Assembly: GCF_019175385.1 (NCBI RefSeq)
Contig: NC_083341.1
Span: 91,538,321 to 91,602,320 of the forward strand
Source: Lycium barbarum
Lineage: Eukaryota > Streptophyta > Magnoliopsida > Solanales > Solanaceae
Direction: 5' to 3'
DNA: 64,000 nt
In this document: positions 37,752 through 49,923 of the stretch, piece after piece
Numbering within the stretch: the first letter of the stretch is position 1
Layout: every line of letters starts with the position of its first letter
Notes under the pieces: model-generated
The model's input: only the letters and a program-made list of their open reading frames with translations
Told to the model about the DNA's origin: nothing
Database searches by the model: none
Translations under genes and position numbers: made by a program

Positions 37752-40276
37752 TGTCACGACCCAACCGGAGGGCCGCGATGGGCACCCGGTGCTAGCCCAC
37801 CCGGGCACGTCTTAACATACCTTTACATTTACATCTAGGTGAGCCACATATTAAATCATACACTTCTATTCATCGATCATACTAATCCCATTGGATAACA
37901 ATACCTTTATATCATCATTCGCAACTATGCCCATATCGATGTACATAAGCCGACGAGGCTAACAAAATGATATCCAAAATATAAGCCGACAAGGCCAAAT
38001 ACATCTAACTATATACACATGTCTACGAGCCTCTAAGGAGAGTATGTCATACCATATAGGCGGGACAGGACCCCGCTATGCCCATAAATATATACACAAA
38101 AGAATAAGTACCAAAAGCTTTAGCTCCGAAAGAAATGGAGCTCCGCTATGTAGTCCCTGATTAATGTAGCTATGAATCAAGTCTGTCTCCCTGGCCACCT
38201 GCGGGCATGATGCAGCGTCCACAAAAAAAAGGACGTCAGTACGAAGAATGTACTGAGTATGTAAAGCATGATCAATATCAATATAGAAGCATAATAAGCA
38301 ACATAAGAAATAGCACATGATGGGAGATAGTAGCGTCATCGTCATAAGCACATACTTGCCTTTCATGAGGACTCTCCATTTCTAATGCGAGATTGTGTAC
38401 ATACCTCCATATTCGTATCCGTACTCATATCCGTACTCACTTACATTTCGTATCCATAGTAATATTCATATATGTATTCTTATTCATATTCGTATCATAT
38501 TCGTATTCATATTCATATCTATTTCATATACATATCCATATCATATACATATCCATATCATATACATATCATTAACATAGCAAGCCCGACCACGAAGGTT
38601 CGGTCTTTCACGTAGCCGACCATGGCTAGGCTCGGTTATCATACATACCTGGCCAACCAAGGCTTCAGGGTTTCACATACCTGGCCCTACCAAGGCTTCA
38701 GGGTTATCCGTAACCAACTACAGAGGTGCGCGCGCGTTATATAAATATATACATATTCTACCCGGCCTTATAAGCTTGGGGTTCCATAATAGTCATACAT
38801 CGGCACATATACATAATAGCTCATAAGCATCTTTAGCATCATTACTGTTGTCATCGTCATCATTATTATCGTTATCACTATCATCGTAGTCATCATTATT
38901 GTCGTCGTCGTTCATTACATCTATCCTTATAGGATTATTCATCATAGGAGGAATTTAGTACAATCGTAATACGTATCATGAATCGTAAGCTTTGTAGCAT
39001 TTTGAAGATAGAATCATTTGGAGAGAATCATAGGCTCATAGAAGAATAGATATTTGGCCAAATAACCATGCCTTATGAAATAAGGGTTAGCCTTTTACAC
39101 TATTATTAGAAAATCGATAGCTAGCATACATGACTAAAGCTAGAGAAAATTGGACAGCATCTCCTTTATTTATACGACTTCCTCCATATCATATATCAAC
39201 TCCCAAACATCAATAATACATTCACAACATCATAACAATAGTCTTTATTCTCCTACATTATCCATATTTCTCAATTCACTTCAAGTCATCCATATCCATG
39301 GTCATAGCACACGATTACATTCGTTCATATACAATGTCTAGCCCATGTTCTTAACATCATTTATAACATGATTATAATCATATCATATCACGAATCATTA
39401 CGCAAACCAAACTACTACTCACAACATCACTATCCTCACATTCAAGACCCATTTCCTACATCCTTCTACAATCCAAGTGTTTCAACCTTCAAATACCTTA
39501 AACAACATGGAAATACCATAAAACTTACCTTAGATGGTGTGGGAATGAATCTTGAGTGGAAATACTTCACTTGAACCAAACCCTAGTTCTCCTCCAATGG
39601 AATTTCTTGTGGTCCTCTAACCCTTGGAAGCTTTCTAACACATAAACACTTGATTCTAGTCTTTGATCTTTGTGTTCTCTTGGAATTGAGTGGAATATGC
39701 TTAGAGAAGGGTTTTTGAGCTCCCAACACTTGTAGAATATGAAAAATGAAGTAAAAGAACCCTAGGTATCTATTTATACAAACACTAAAAATTTGCCGAT
39801 CGGGACTTCCACGGACACTTATACGGTCCGTATAACATTGTACGGCCCGTATAAGTGGTCGTCGTTCACCAACCAGAAAATCATCTCCCTGCTGGGAGTT
39901 ATACGGACCGTATAAGTGGTCGTATAACTCCACTTCTCTGAATTGGTTTCCGTCGTTTCGTCCGATCTCCAATCCTTATGGAACCTTCTTAACACTTGTA
40001 TAATACTTCATTAACCATAAAATAGGATCTATATTAGCCCTTTAAAACATCACCTCATAACATTAGCTCAATCATAGCGGAAACTTTCTGAACACGACTT
40101 ATGTTTCGCTCTCTTCAACAAACTAAACTTCACCTATTCATAGAACTTCAAAATCTTATTAGATGAACCTCAAGCTATCTAATCCTTCACTTAACCTCGT
40201 AGGTATTTCATAATCACCTCAAGCTCACATTAACCTATCCACAAATCAACACATACGGAATTTCTGAGGTGTAACA
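37752..40276 (-). repeat. 3' LTR of gypsy 2
   Basis: It starts TGTCACGACCC and ends GTGTAACA beside the G-rich PPT. It carries the GC-rich block (38585-38715), the hairpin block (38205-38265), the TATA box 39771-39778, and one 19-bp-offset ACGGNCCGT pair (39823/39842) plus a single copy at 39903. Confidence 0.95.
39771..39935 (-). promoter_or_regulatory. TATA box and palindromes, 3' LTR of gypsy 2
   Basis: TATAAATA on the minus strand lies at 39771-39778. ACGGNCCGT motifs at 39823, 39842 and 39903 are about 45-130 bp upstream. Confidence 0.65.
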
Positions 40277-40303
40277 TTCTCCCCCCCCCCCCCCCCCCCC
40301 TTA
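40277..40303 (-). other. polypurine tract of gypsy 2 with 20 G
   Basis: On the minus strand TTAA, 20 G and AGAA run directly into the LTR start TGTTACACC. A G run this long is unusual for a PPT and may have grown by slippage. Confidence 0.85.
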
Positions 40304-40526
40304 AGAACATTCGTCCTCGAATGTTAAGTCGTCGGGGATTCTGTAAAAATTTCGCCAGAGTTTCCCCTGTAATATGGCACTACCATCCTGTCACAACAGC
40401 CAATAATAAAAATGCCTCACAGGGCCACAATATAATAGAAATAGAATTTGGCCACACACGACCCAAGAGCATAAAAAGGAAAACATACATATCTTATGAT
40501 CTTGATGTCTCATCTTGGATTTCTTC

Positions 40527-40645
40527 TAAGGGCGGAAATAAGTGTGGGTACTTGGATCTCATAATTTCTTCCGCTTCCCATGTCATTTCTTCTCGTTTAT
40601 TGCTTCTCCATAAAACTTTAATTAAGGCCACCACTTTGTTTCTAA
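40527..40645 (-). pseudogene. chromodomain of gypsy 2, frameshifted
   Basis: Directly after the integrase tail, in a different minus frame, come VALIKVLWRS, MTWEAEEIM and KYPHLFPP, the pattern of plant chromoviral chromodomains (WEAE..M and YPHLF). Such domains bind modified histones and direct insertion to heterochromatin. The tail ends at a stop near 40643 in its own frame, so a frame change at AILDRP separates the two. The sequence was too short and displaced to stand out as an open frame. Confidence 0.82.
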
Positions 40646-40938
40646 GGCCTATCTAGTATGGCAATGGGTACCTCTTCATAAGTCAACTTCTCTGTCACTT
40701 GAACATCATTTACTGGCACGATCCTAGTAGGATCTCCAACACATTTACGAAGCATCGAGACATGGAAAACTGGGTGAACCGACTCTAAATCAGGAGGTTG
40801 ATCTAACTCATAGGCCACTTTGCCCACTTTGCGCACAATCTCATAAGGCCCGATGTATCGAGGACTGAGCTTCCCCTTTTTGCCAAATCTCATTACACCC
40901 TTCATTGGTGACACCTTCAAGAATACCCAATCTTTCAC
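40642..40938 (-). pseudogene. integrase C-terminal tail of gypsy 2
   Basis: About 98 codons: WVFLKVSPMKG, FGKKGKLSPRYIGPYEI, VAYELDQPPDL, VHPVFHVSMLRKCVGDP and LTYEEVPIAILD. This is the GPY/F module between the integrase core and chromodomain. An in-frame TAA at 40939-40941 separates it from the core. Confidence 0.88.
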
Positions 40939-41805
40939 TTAGAACTCTAAATCCCTTCGACGATTATCCGCATAGGACTTCTGACGACTTTGGGCTGCTA
41001 ATAACCGATCTTGTATGACCTTAACTTTCTCTATGGCTTGCTGGACCAAGTCTGGCCCTATCAATTTAGTCTCTCCTACCGCGAACCTCCCAATTGGGGA
41101 TCTACACTTTCGCCCATATAAATCCTCATACGATGTCATTTGAATGCTAGAATGATAAGTATTGTTATAAAAAAAAAAACTCAATGAGTGGCAAGTGATC
41201 ATCCCAATTACCTCCAAAATCTATCATACATGCCCGTAACATATCCTCAAGAGTCTGAATGGTACGTTCGGCTTGTCCATCAGTCTGCGGATGAAATGTT
41301 GTGCTAAGGCTCACTTGGGACCCAAATCCCCCTTGGAAGGACTTCCAAAAATTAGCTGTAAACTGAGTCCCTCTATCAGAGATAATAGATACCGGGACAC
41401 CATGGAGTCGCACTATCTCTTTAAGATAAAGCTTTGCATAATCTTCCGCTACTTATATCGTTCTGACTGGTAAGAAATGAGCTGACTTCGTGAGTCTATC
41501 CACAATCACCCATATAGAATCATACTTACGTCGAGAACGGGGTAAGCCTGTAATGAAGTCAATGTTAATTACTTCCCACTTCCAAGTTGGAATTCTATAG
41601 CTTGTAGCAATCCGCTAGGCTTTTGATGCTCGATTTTCACTTGTTGACAGTTGGGACATTGAGATACGAATTCCGCTATATCTTTCTTCATCCCATTCCA
41701 CCAATATATAGATTTAAGATCATGGTACATTTTCGTCGCTCCTGGGTGGACAAAATAACGGGAGCAATGGGCTTCTCTCAATATTTGGTGGCGTAAACCT
41801 GCCAC
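40939..41805 (-). pseudogene. integrase core of gypsy 2, two frameshifts
   Basis: The zinc region (HCSRYFVHPGATKMYHD ... CPNC) at 41640-41790 ends in a frame change near 41590, where one base is missing compared with gypsy 1. The core continues in another frame with [10 protein letters not shown] and the Glu in [11 protein letters not shown] (41240-41410). A homopolymer of A at 41171-41180 causes a further frame change before YHSSIQM and [14 protein letters not shown] sequence. An in-frame stop also lies near 41455. No functional integrase can be made. Confidence 0.88.
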
Positions 41806-42024
41806 ATCAGGAACACATAATCTGCCTTGATATCGAAGAACTCCGTCTCCTGAAATCTCAAATAATGACTCCTCCTTCTAAGGGGGTGTATCTCTATAGT
41901 GCATTAGCATATGATCTTCGTATTGTCGCTCTTTCACTTCCGCTACTAGCGACGAGATTGCTGAATTCTGAATGGTAGTTCCTCTGCTACCTGAGTCCAC
42001 TACTCGAACTCCTAGGCTAGCTAA

Positions 42025-42600
42025 CTACTGGAGCTCACAAGCCATTTCTCTCTTCTCGGGTCGTACATCATACAAACTTCCCATAGATATACGGCTAAGA
42101 GCATCAGCCACAACATTTGCCTTTCCGGGGTGATATAGGATATCAACATCATAATCCTTTAGCAGTTCCAACCATCGTCGTTGTCGCAAATTCAACTCTT
42201 TCTGCTTGAAGATATACTGAAGACTCTTATGATCTGTATAAATATCCACATGGACACCATATAAATAATGTCTCCATATCTTTAATGCATGAACCACTGC
42301 AGCCAATTCTAGATCATGGGCTGGATAATTCTTCTCATGTTTTCGTAGTTGCCTTGAAGCATACGCAATCACCTTACCATGTTGCATCAACACATAGCCT
42401 AGCCCAATGCCTGAGGCATTGCAATAAACAACATATCCTTCCAATCCCTCTGGAAGTGTCAGGACTGGGGCAGAAGCCAATCTATCTTTTAACGCTTGGA
42501 AACTACGTTCACAAGTATCTGTCCATTGAAACTTTGCTGATTTCTGGGTCAACTTTGTGAGTGGTGCAGAAATAGAAGCAAAACCTTCAACAAATCTCCT
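42025..42600 (-). pseudogene. RNase H of gypsy 2
   Basis: A 175-codon open frame with [51 protein letters not shown] and [14 protein letters not shown]. The first catalytic Asp of the family (usually YCDAS) is Asn here, so the enzyme would probably be inactive even if expressed. A stop at about 42022 separates it from the integrase linker (41806-42021, with another stop near 41878). Confidence 0.88.
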
Positions 42601-43230
42601 GTAAAACCTGCTAGGCCCAGAAAGCTATGAACGTAGGAGTTGTGGGCCTTGGCCAAGTCTTCACGGCCTCAATCTTTTGGCTATCTACCCGAAAACCATC
42701 GGCTACAACAATGTGCCCCAGGAATGTCACTGAGTTCAACCAAAACTCACACTTAGAAAATTTTGCAAACAACCCTCGGGTTTGAAGAACTCTAAGGACG
42801 GCACGTAAATGATCCGCATGTTCTGCCTCGGATCTAGAATACACCAAGATATCGTCGATGAATACGATCACAAATAGATCTAAGAAGGGCCTGAACACAT
42901 TGTTCATCAAATCCATAAATACTGCCGGTGCATTAGTTAGCCCAAATGACATTATCCGGAACTCAAAATGGCCATATCTTGTTCTGAAGGCTGTCTTAGG
43001 GATATCTTTCTCCCTAACTCTCACTTGATGATACCCGGACCTCAAATCTATCTCTGAAAACCATTTTGCAACTTGTAATTGGTCGAATAAGTTATCAATC
43101 CTCGGAAAAGGGTATTTGTTCTTAATCGTCACCTTATCAATTATCGATAGTCAATGCACATTCTCAAGGAGCCATATTTCTTTCGAACAAACAATACGGG
43201 TGCTCCCCACGGGGATGAACTAGGCCTAAT
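42601..43230 (-). pseudogene. reverse transcriptase of gypsy 2
   Basis: It runs from [14 protein letters not shown] (shared frame with protease) through MCIDYR, then a stop and frame change near 43136, then [31 protein letters not shown] and [10 protein letters not shown], ending at a frame change near 42625 after TWPRPTTPT. The catalytic FIDD is intact. Confidence 0.9.
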
Positions 43231-43956
43231 AAAGCCTTTCTCAAGTAAGTCATTCAATTGCTCCTTCAACTCTTTCAATTCTGCGGGAGCCATTCTATAA
43301 GGAGGAATAGATATAGGCTTAGTGTCTGGCAACACATCAATAGCAAAATCAATCTCCCGCTCAGGAGGGAGGCCTGGAATCTTTTCCGGGAACACATCCG
43401 GAAATTCATTCACTACGGGGACTGACTGAAGAGTTGGCGATTCAGCTTCTACATCTTGAACCCGCACTAGATGACAAATGCAACCTTTCGTGATCATTTT
43501 CCTTGCATTTAGATAGGAAATAAACCTACCTTTTGGTGACGCAGTATTCCCTTTCCATTCTAAAACTGGTTCTCCCGGAAATTGGAAACGAACTACTTTC
43601 ATTCTACAATCGACATTGGCATAGCAAGAAGACAACCAATCCATTCCCATAATAACATCAAAATCTACCATTTCTAACTCATGCAAGTCAATCATAGTAC
43701 GACGGTCACAAATCACGATTATGCAGTTTCTATATACTCGACTAGCTATTACCGATTCACCAACGGGTGTAGACACCTCAAAAGGTTTGATCGACTCCGG
43801 TCCGATTCTAAATCGACCCGCAATATACGGAGTAACATATGACAATGTGGAGCCTGGATCTATCAAACCATATACATCATGAGAAAATACCGATAATATA
43901 CCTGTGACCACATTAGGAGAAGCCTCAAGATCTTGGCATCCAGCCAAAGCATAAAT
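43231..43956 (-). pseudogene. aspartic protease of gypsy 2
   Basis: The retropepsin-like domain that would cut Gag-Pol. Visible are VVTGILSVFSHDVYGLIDPG with DPGSTLSYV (family form D[ST]GA/ST), VDFDVIMGMDWL and the trailing INEFPDVF-like spacer before PGLPPEREIDFAIDV and PYRMAPAELKELKEQL, which leads into RT. The Asp is present, and the Pro in D-P-G is unusual against the common D-S-G. The frame is open from about 43947 through the RT start at 43141. Gypsy 1 has lost this whole domain. Confidence 0.85.
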
Positions 43957-44391
43957 TCAGTGTTGAGGACCACTAGAACTGAGGACTCTCCCTCTGCCTC
44001 TACCATGGCCGACTGGCGCATGTGATCCTGGCCCCATAGGGCATACAGACGATGAAGATCCGGGTACCGACCCTGAAGGCTGGGTCCTACCTCTACCATG
44101 AACTGAGGGGCAATCACACGTAATATGGCTCGGTCGGCCACATGAATAGCAAACCTCTGAACCCGATCGGCACTGACCCCAATGTAACTTCCTACACTGG
44201 GAACATCGTGGTATGGGTGGCCTCGCCTGACCTGAATCACCTCTGAACTGTGACCCCGAAAAACTCTGACTTGGCCCGGAACGAGTAGATCTATCGAATC
44301 TCTGGCCTAAAAACCGTGGAGGCGCACTAATCATAGAAAGGCCTGAATGCGTAGAAAACTGCTGTCTGTGCTCGCCTCTAAACTTACTCAT
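43957..44391 (-). pseudogene. gag C-terminal part with zinc knuckle, gypsy 2
   Basis: The region is rich in Ser, Gly, Arg and Gln, with one CCHC knuckle CYSCGRPSHITCDC (C-X2-C-X4-H-X4-C) for RNA binding. Gly-Arg repeats (VGHGRGRGR) follow. Stops or frame changes on both sides separate it from gag and protease. Confidence 0.88.
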
Positions 44392-44440
44392 CGGACCCGA
44401 AGATCTAGCCCTCTTGATATGTCCCTTATCGTGCTCGCGT

Positions 44441-45283
44441 TCACTTCTTTGCTGTTATAGACTTTCTTCTAAATTTTGAGCATGGGCTTGAATGCAAGAA
44501 ATATCCAATATTGTCCTGAAGGGACGCAGTCAAGCACCTATCCATCAAATGTGGCCCTAGGCCTTTCACAAATCGGTGCACTCGGTCACCCATATCCGCT
44601 ACCAAGGTCGAAGCATACCTAGCCAAAGAATTGAAGCGGAGACTATACTCTAAAGCACTCATGCTACCTTGCTTCAAATTCAAGAATTTATCGGCTCTAG
44701 CTCGCCGAACTTCTGGAGGCATATAATGTCGGAGGAAAGTATCAACAAATTCTTGCCATACCGGGGGAGGTGCATTGACTCCCCGTGAAGCCATCCAAAT
44801 CGTGTACCAATGGATCGAGACATCCCTCAATCTATATGACGCTAACTCCACCGATTCGGTGTCCGAAGCATGTATCAAACGAAGCGTCCTTAGCATGACA
44901 TCAATAAAATTCTGAGGGTCCTCATCCGGCTTTGATCCAAAGAATTTCGGAGGGTTCAAGCTAATGAAATCACGAGCCCTTGCACTAACAGCCCTATCAC
45001 CTTGCCCTGTACTTTGCCGTTGAGTCTGAGCAGCAACCAATTAAGTAAGCAAATGAATGGCCTCTTTTACATCTTGGCCCGAAGCATCCGGTGGAGGAGC
45101 TGGAGGTGCTGGAGCTGAGGCTCCTTCACGCTCCTCAGAAATAGGCACTGTCTGGGAGTACTGAGATTGAGCCACATTCTAGGACTCACTTTCCTCTACA
45201 ACTGCTGGCGGTGCTCTTTCAGCCCGTTTTTCTGCCACTGTCTTGCCCTTTTGGGCTGTTGTAGCCTTTCTCTTTACAGGCAT
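44441..45283 (-). pseudogene. gag N-terminal part of gypsy 2
   Basis: The start at 45283 reads MPVKRKATTAQKGK, the counterpart of the gag start in gypsy 1. Stops follow near 45179 and 45040. The gag domain then has NPPKFFGSKPDEDPQ, LASYRLRDVSIHWY, PPPVWQEFVDTF and FNSLARYAS, and breaks down after ASLQDN. Gag assembles the particle in the cytoplasm. Confidence 0.88.
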
Positions 45284-45462
45284 CTCTGAAATACACAATA
45301 CACGATTAAGGAGAAGTAAGCTCTATCGCACGATGTAATAAAGAAAGAAGGTCAATAATTCCTAAAATGCCCGCAGCCTTTTATTTATAAGTGTGGCGCG
45401 CAACGCACCCATAACCAAGACTCTACTGGACACGGCTCGTAGACACACCCTAGGACAGAACT

Positions 45463-45474
45463 GCTCTGATACCA
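45463..45474 (-). other. primer-binding site of gypsy 2
   Basis: The minus strand reads TGGTATCAGAGC, complementary to initiator tRNA-Met, 4 bases from the 5' LTR. Confidence 0.92.
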
Positions 45475-45478
45475 CTTT

Positions 45479-48062
45479 TGTCACGACCCAACCAGAGGGC
45501 CGCGACGGGCACCCGGTGCTAGCCCACTCGGGCACCTCTTAACATACCTTTACATTTACATCTAGGTGAGCCACATATTAAATCATACACTTCTATTCGT
45601 CGATCATACTAATCCCACTGGATAACAATACCTTTATATCATCATTCGCAACTATGCCCATATCGATGTACATAAGCCGACGAGGCTAACAAAATGATAT
45701 CCAAAATATAAGCCAACAAGGCCAAATACATCTAACTATATACACATGTCTATGAGCCTCTAAGGAGAGTATGACATACCATATAGGCGGGACAGGACCC
45801 CGCTATGCCCATAAATATATACACAAAAGAATAAGTACCAAAAGCTTTAGCTCCGAAAGAAATGGAGCTCCGCTATGTAGTCCCTGAGTAATGTAGCTAT
45901 GAATCAAGTCTGTCTCCCTGGCCACCTGTGGGCATGACGCAGCATCCACAAGCAAAAGGACGTCAGTACGAAGAATGTACTGAGTATGTAAAGCATGATC
46001 AATATAAATATAAAAGCATAATAAGCAACATAAGAAATAGCACACATGATGGGAGATAGTAGCGTCATCGTCATAAGCACTTACTTGCCTTTCATGAGGA
46101 CTCTCCACTTCTAATGCGAGATTGTGTACATACCTCCATATTCGTATCCGTACTCATATCCGTACTCACTTACATTTCGTATCCATAGTCGTTTTCATAT
46201 ACATATTCTTATTCATATTCGTATCATATTCGTATTCATACTCATATCTATATCATATACATATCCATATCATATACATATCATTAACATAGCATGCCCG
46301 ACCATGAAGGTTCGGTGTTTCACGTAGCTGACCATGGCTAGGCTCGGTTATCATACATACATGGCTAACCAAGGCTTCAAGGTTTCACATACCTGGCCCT
46401 ACCAAGGCTTCAGGGTTATCCGTACCCAACTGCAGAGGTGCGCGCGCGTTATATAAATATATACATATTCTACCCGGCCTTATAAGCTCGGGGTTCCATA
46501 ATAGTCATATATAGGCCCATATACATAATAGCTCATAAGCATCTTTAGCATCATTACTGTTGTCATCGTCATCATTATTATCGTTATCACTATCATCGTA
46601 GTCATCATTATTGTCGTCGTCGTTCATTACATCTATCCTTATAGGATTATTCATCATAGGAGGAATTTAATACAATCGTAATACGTATCAAGAATCGTAA
46701 GCTTTGTAGCTTTTTGAAGATAGAATCATTTGGAGAGAATCATAGGCTCATAGAAGAATAGATATTTGGCCAAAGAACCATGCCTTATGAAAGAAGGGTT
46801 AGCCTTACATACCTTTCCGTTCAACTATTCTATCACTTGCACGTTCTCCTTCAAGGCTCACGTTTCTACCTTCATTAGAGTTATACTATCATTAGAAAAT
46901 CGATAGCTAGCATACATGACTAAAGCTAGAGAAAATTGGAAAACATCTCCTTTATTTATACGACTTCCTCCATATAATATATGAACTCCCAAACATCAAT
47001 AATACATTCACAGCATCATAACAATAGTCTTTATTCTCCTACATTATCCATATTTCTCAATTTACTTCAAGTCATCCATATCCATGGTCATAGCACACGA
47101 TTACATTCGTTCATATACAATGTCTAGCCCATGTTCTTAACATTATTTATAACATGATTATAATCATATCATATCACGAATCATTACGCAAACCAAACTA
47201 CTACTCACAACATCAATATCCTCACATTCAAGACCCATTTCGTACATCCTTCTACAATCCAAGTGTTTCAACCTTCAAATACCTTAAACAACATGGAAAT
47301 ACCATAAAACATACCTTAGATGGTGTGGGAATGAATCTTGAGTGGAAATACTTCACTTGAACCAAACCCTAGTTCTCCTCCAATGGAATTTCTTGTGGTC
47401 CTCTAACCCTTGGAAGCTTTCTAACACATAAACACTTGATTCTAGTCTTTGATCTTTGTGTTCTCTTGGAATTGAGTGGAATATGCTTAGAGAAGGGTTT
47501 TTGAGCTCTCAACACTTGTAGAATATGAAAAATGAAGTAAAAGAACCCTAGGCATCTATTTATACAAACACTAAAAATCTGCCCGTCGGGACTTCCACGG
47601 ACACTTATACGGTCCGTATAACATTGTACGGCCCGTATAAGTGGTCGTGGTTCACCAACCAGAAAATCATCTCCTTGCTGGGAGTTACACGGACCGTATA
47701 AGTGGTCGTATAACTCCACTTCTCTAAATTGGTTTCCGTCGTTTCGTCTGATCTCCAATCCTTATGGAACCTTCTTAACACTTGTATAATACTTCATTAA
47801 CCATAAAATAGGCTCTATATTAGCCCTTTAAAACATCACAACATAACATTATCTCAATCATAGCGGAATCTTTCTGAACACGACTTACGTTTCGCTCTCT
47901 TCAACAAACTAAACTTCACCTATTCATAGAACTTCAAAATCTTATTAGATGAACCTCAAGCTATCTAATCCTTCGCTTAACCTCGTAGGGATTTCATAAT
48001 CCCCTCAAGATCACATTAACCTATCCACAAATCAACACATACGGAATTTTCGAGGTGTAACA
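45479..48062 (-). repeat. 5' LTR of gypsy 2
   Basis: The partner of 37752-40276, 2584 bp, TGTCACGACCC to GTGTAACA. TATAAATA lies at 47557-47564 with ACGGNCCGT motifs upstream (about 47609-47700). Hairpin block 45940-45995, GC-rich block 46295-46430. Confidence 0.95.
47557..47725 (-). promoter_or_regulatory. TATA box and palindromes, 5' LTR of gypsy 2
   Basis: TATAAATA (47557-47564) with the same upstream motifs as the 3' LTR. This is the copy that would have driven the element. Confidence 0.65.
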
Positions 48063-48377
48063 CTTGGTAATGAGCCTAACGATATTATGAATTCTCTTGA
48101 TTATAGATTTGCGAGTTCGAGAAGTAGAAGTTGAGCGAATAGATAAGCTTCAAGGTATGTAAGGTTATCCCTTATTTCTTCTTTGGCATGAATTACATAA
48201 AATGAGCAAACGACGAGTATACATGACTCTAATGAACTCTAGTTCTCAGTAGTACTTGACATGACAATTGTCTCTGATTCTCAAGTGTTGGTTCATTCTA
48301 ATTATTCTCTTGGATCCCGAATGATGATTCATTTTGTACATGATTGCTCTTATTATTCGTGCACAGTTTCATTGCAT

Positions 48378-48835
48378 TATTCACCGAGTCCCTCACTAGA
48401 GGGCCGGGTACATATTATATATCACCGAGTCCCTCACTAGAGGGCGGGGTACGTATTATATTTCACCGAGTCCCTCACTAGAGGGTCGGGTACGTATTAT
48501 ATATCACCGAATCCCTCACTAGAGGGCCGGGTACGTATTATATATCACTGAGCCCCTCACTAGAGGGCTGAGTACATATTATATTTCACCGAGTCCCTCA
48601 CTATAGGGTCGGGTACGTATTATATTTCACCGAGTCCCTCACTAGAGGGCCGGGTACATATTATATATCACCGAGTCCCTCACTAGAGGGCCGGGTACGA
48701 TCTATTATATTTCACCGAGTCCCTCACTAGAGGTCTGGGTACGGAATATTATATTTCACCGAGACCCTCATTAGAAGGTCGGGTACGATATATTATATTT
48801 CACCGAGTCCCATAATGGGCCGGGTACGGTATATT
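48378..48835 (+). repeat. LTR minisatellite, about 11 units
   Basis: Units of 40-46 bp read CACCGAGTCCCTCACTAGAG, GGCCGGGTACG and TATTATAT. Each unit contains CCCT-CACTAG-AGGG, an internal inverted repeat. It is the sense version of 35838-36125, with more units. Confidence 0.93.
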
Positions 48836-49686
48836 ATATATATGCATGACTCTTAATATAAGGTACAGATGCTTTGGTATTCCTTGATTATCATACTTAT
48901 TTCCTGACATCTTTCCACTCAGTCATGATCTTCATTACTGTACTTCATGCTTTACATATTCAGTACATCTTCCGTACTGACACCCTTTCTTCGGGGGGGC
49001 TGCGTTTCATGCCCGCAGGTACAGATACTCAGTTTGGTTATCCTCCGGCTTAGGACTTTTATTCAGCTGCTTGGAGAGCTCCATTGTCCCGGAGCTTGAG
49101 TCATTTTTGTACAAATCCTTTTGACATAGATTTTGTTATACTCTTAAAGGTCTGTAAACATGTGTGGGTAATGTATATATGGTTTGGTCAGCTATACAGA
49201 TGTAGTTTGTTTTGGATATTCCCGTGTATAGTGGCAGCCTTGTCGACTTGCATATTTTGTTATGTTTGGTTAATTGTGACTCCTCAGGAGACAGGTTCAT
49301 TCTGATATATGGTATTATGAGTCTACGACATGCTTCTACAGATTTCCACATTGTCCTTAGTATCAATCTGATTATCTAACAGGTTCGTATACAAGTGTCC
49401 AACTCGGGCACTGGTCATGGCCCATCAGTTTGGGTCGTGACAATTAGGGGCAATCATGTACAAAATGAATCATCATTTGGGATTCGAGAGAATAGATAGG
49501 ATGAACTAACACTTGGGGGACCAAAGTGTTACACCTCGGAAATTTCTCCGTACTTGTATGATGAGTGGAATGATGAAAAGTTGAGTGAATGATGTTTTAT
49601 TAAGTCGGGAATGGCTAATTAAGAATTTTTAGAAAATAAGAAAGTCGCGGAAAACTTTTCAGCCCAGTGGTCGTATATGGCACTAT

Positions 49687-49923
49687 ACGGCCCGTAAAGT
49701 GGTTTACGGACCGTATAGTGCAATCGTCCTCCAGCTTGTCAAAAATCCCAACTTTCTGTAAATGTTGAATATGGTTAAATACGACCTAGTTTACGGCCCG
49801 TAAACTGGTTTACGGACCGTAAACCAGGTCGTAAACTACCATGTCCATCAGCCAAAACATTCTGTCTTTGAAATGGTTAAATACGACCACAGTGGACGGA
49901 CCGTAAATCAAAATACGGTCCGT
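49687..49923 (+). promoter_or_regulatory. three palindrome pairs (ACGGNCCGT) in LTR
   Basis: Starts at 49687/49706, 49793/49812 and 49896/49915: 19 bp within pairs, 106 and 103 bp between pairs. TTTTTAAAAGAG about 60 bp downstream is TATA-like. Confidence 0.62.

Larger units (their letters stand above)
37752..48062 (-). mobile_element. full-length Ty3/gypsy chromovirus-like element
   Basis: It has two LTRs (37752-40276, 45479-48062), PBS, gag, zinc knuckle, protease, RT, RNase H, integrase, chromodomain and PPT in the order of plant chromoviruses (Tekay/Del-like by the chromodomain; lineage is inference). Flanks CTTGA and CTTGG agree at four of five bases. In the first 165 bp the two LTRs differ at 6 positions, five of them transitions. 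The left LTR lacks about 80 bp near 39093 that the right one keeps (46805-46885). Many stops and frameshifts make it dead. Confidence 0.95.

Noticed and set aside
48378..48835. Regularly spaced repeats resembling a CRISPR array
   Set aside because: Repeat and spacer vary together as a plain tandem minisatellite inside a plant LTR, with no unique spacers and no cas genes. The genome is clearly eukaryotic.
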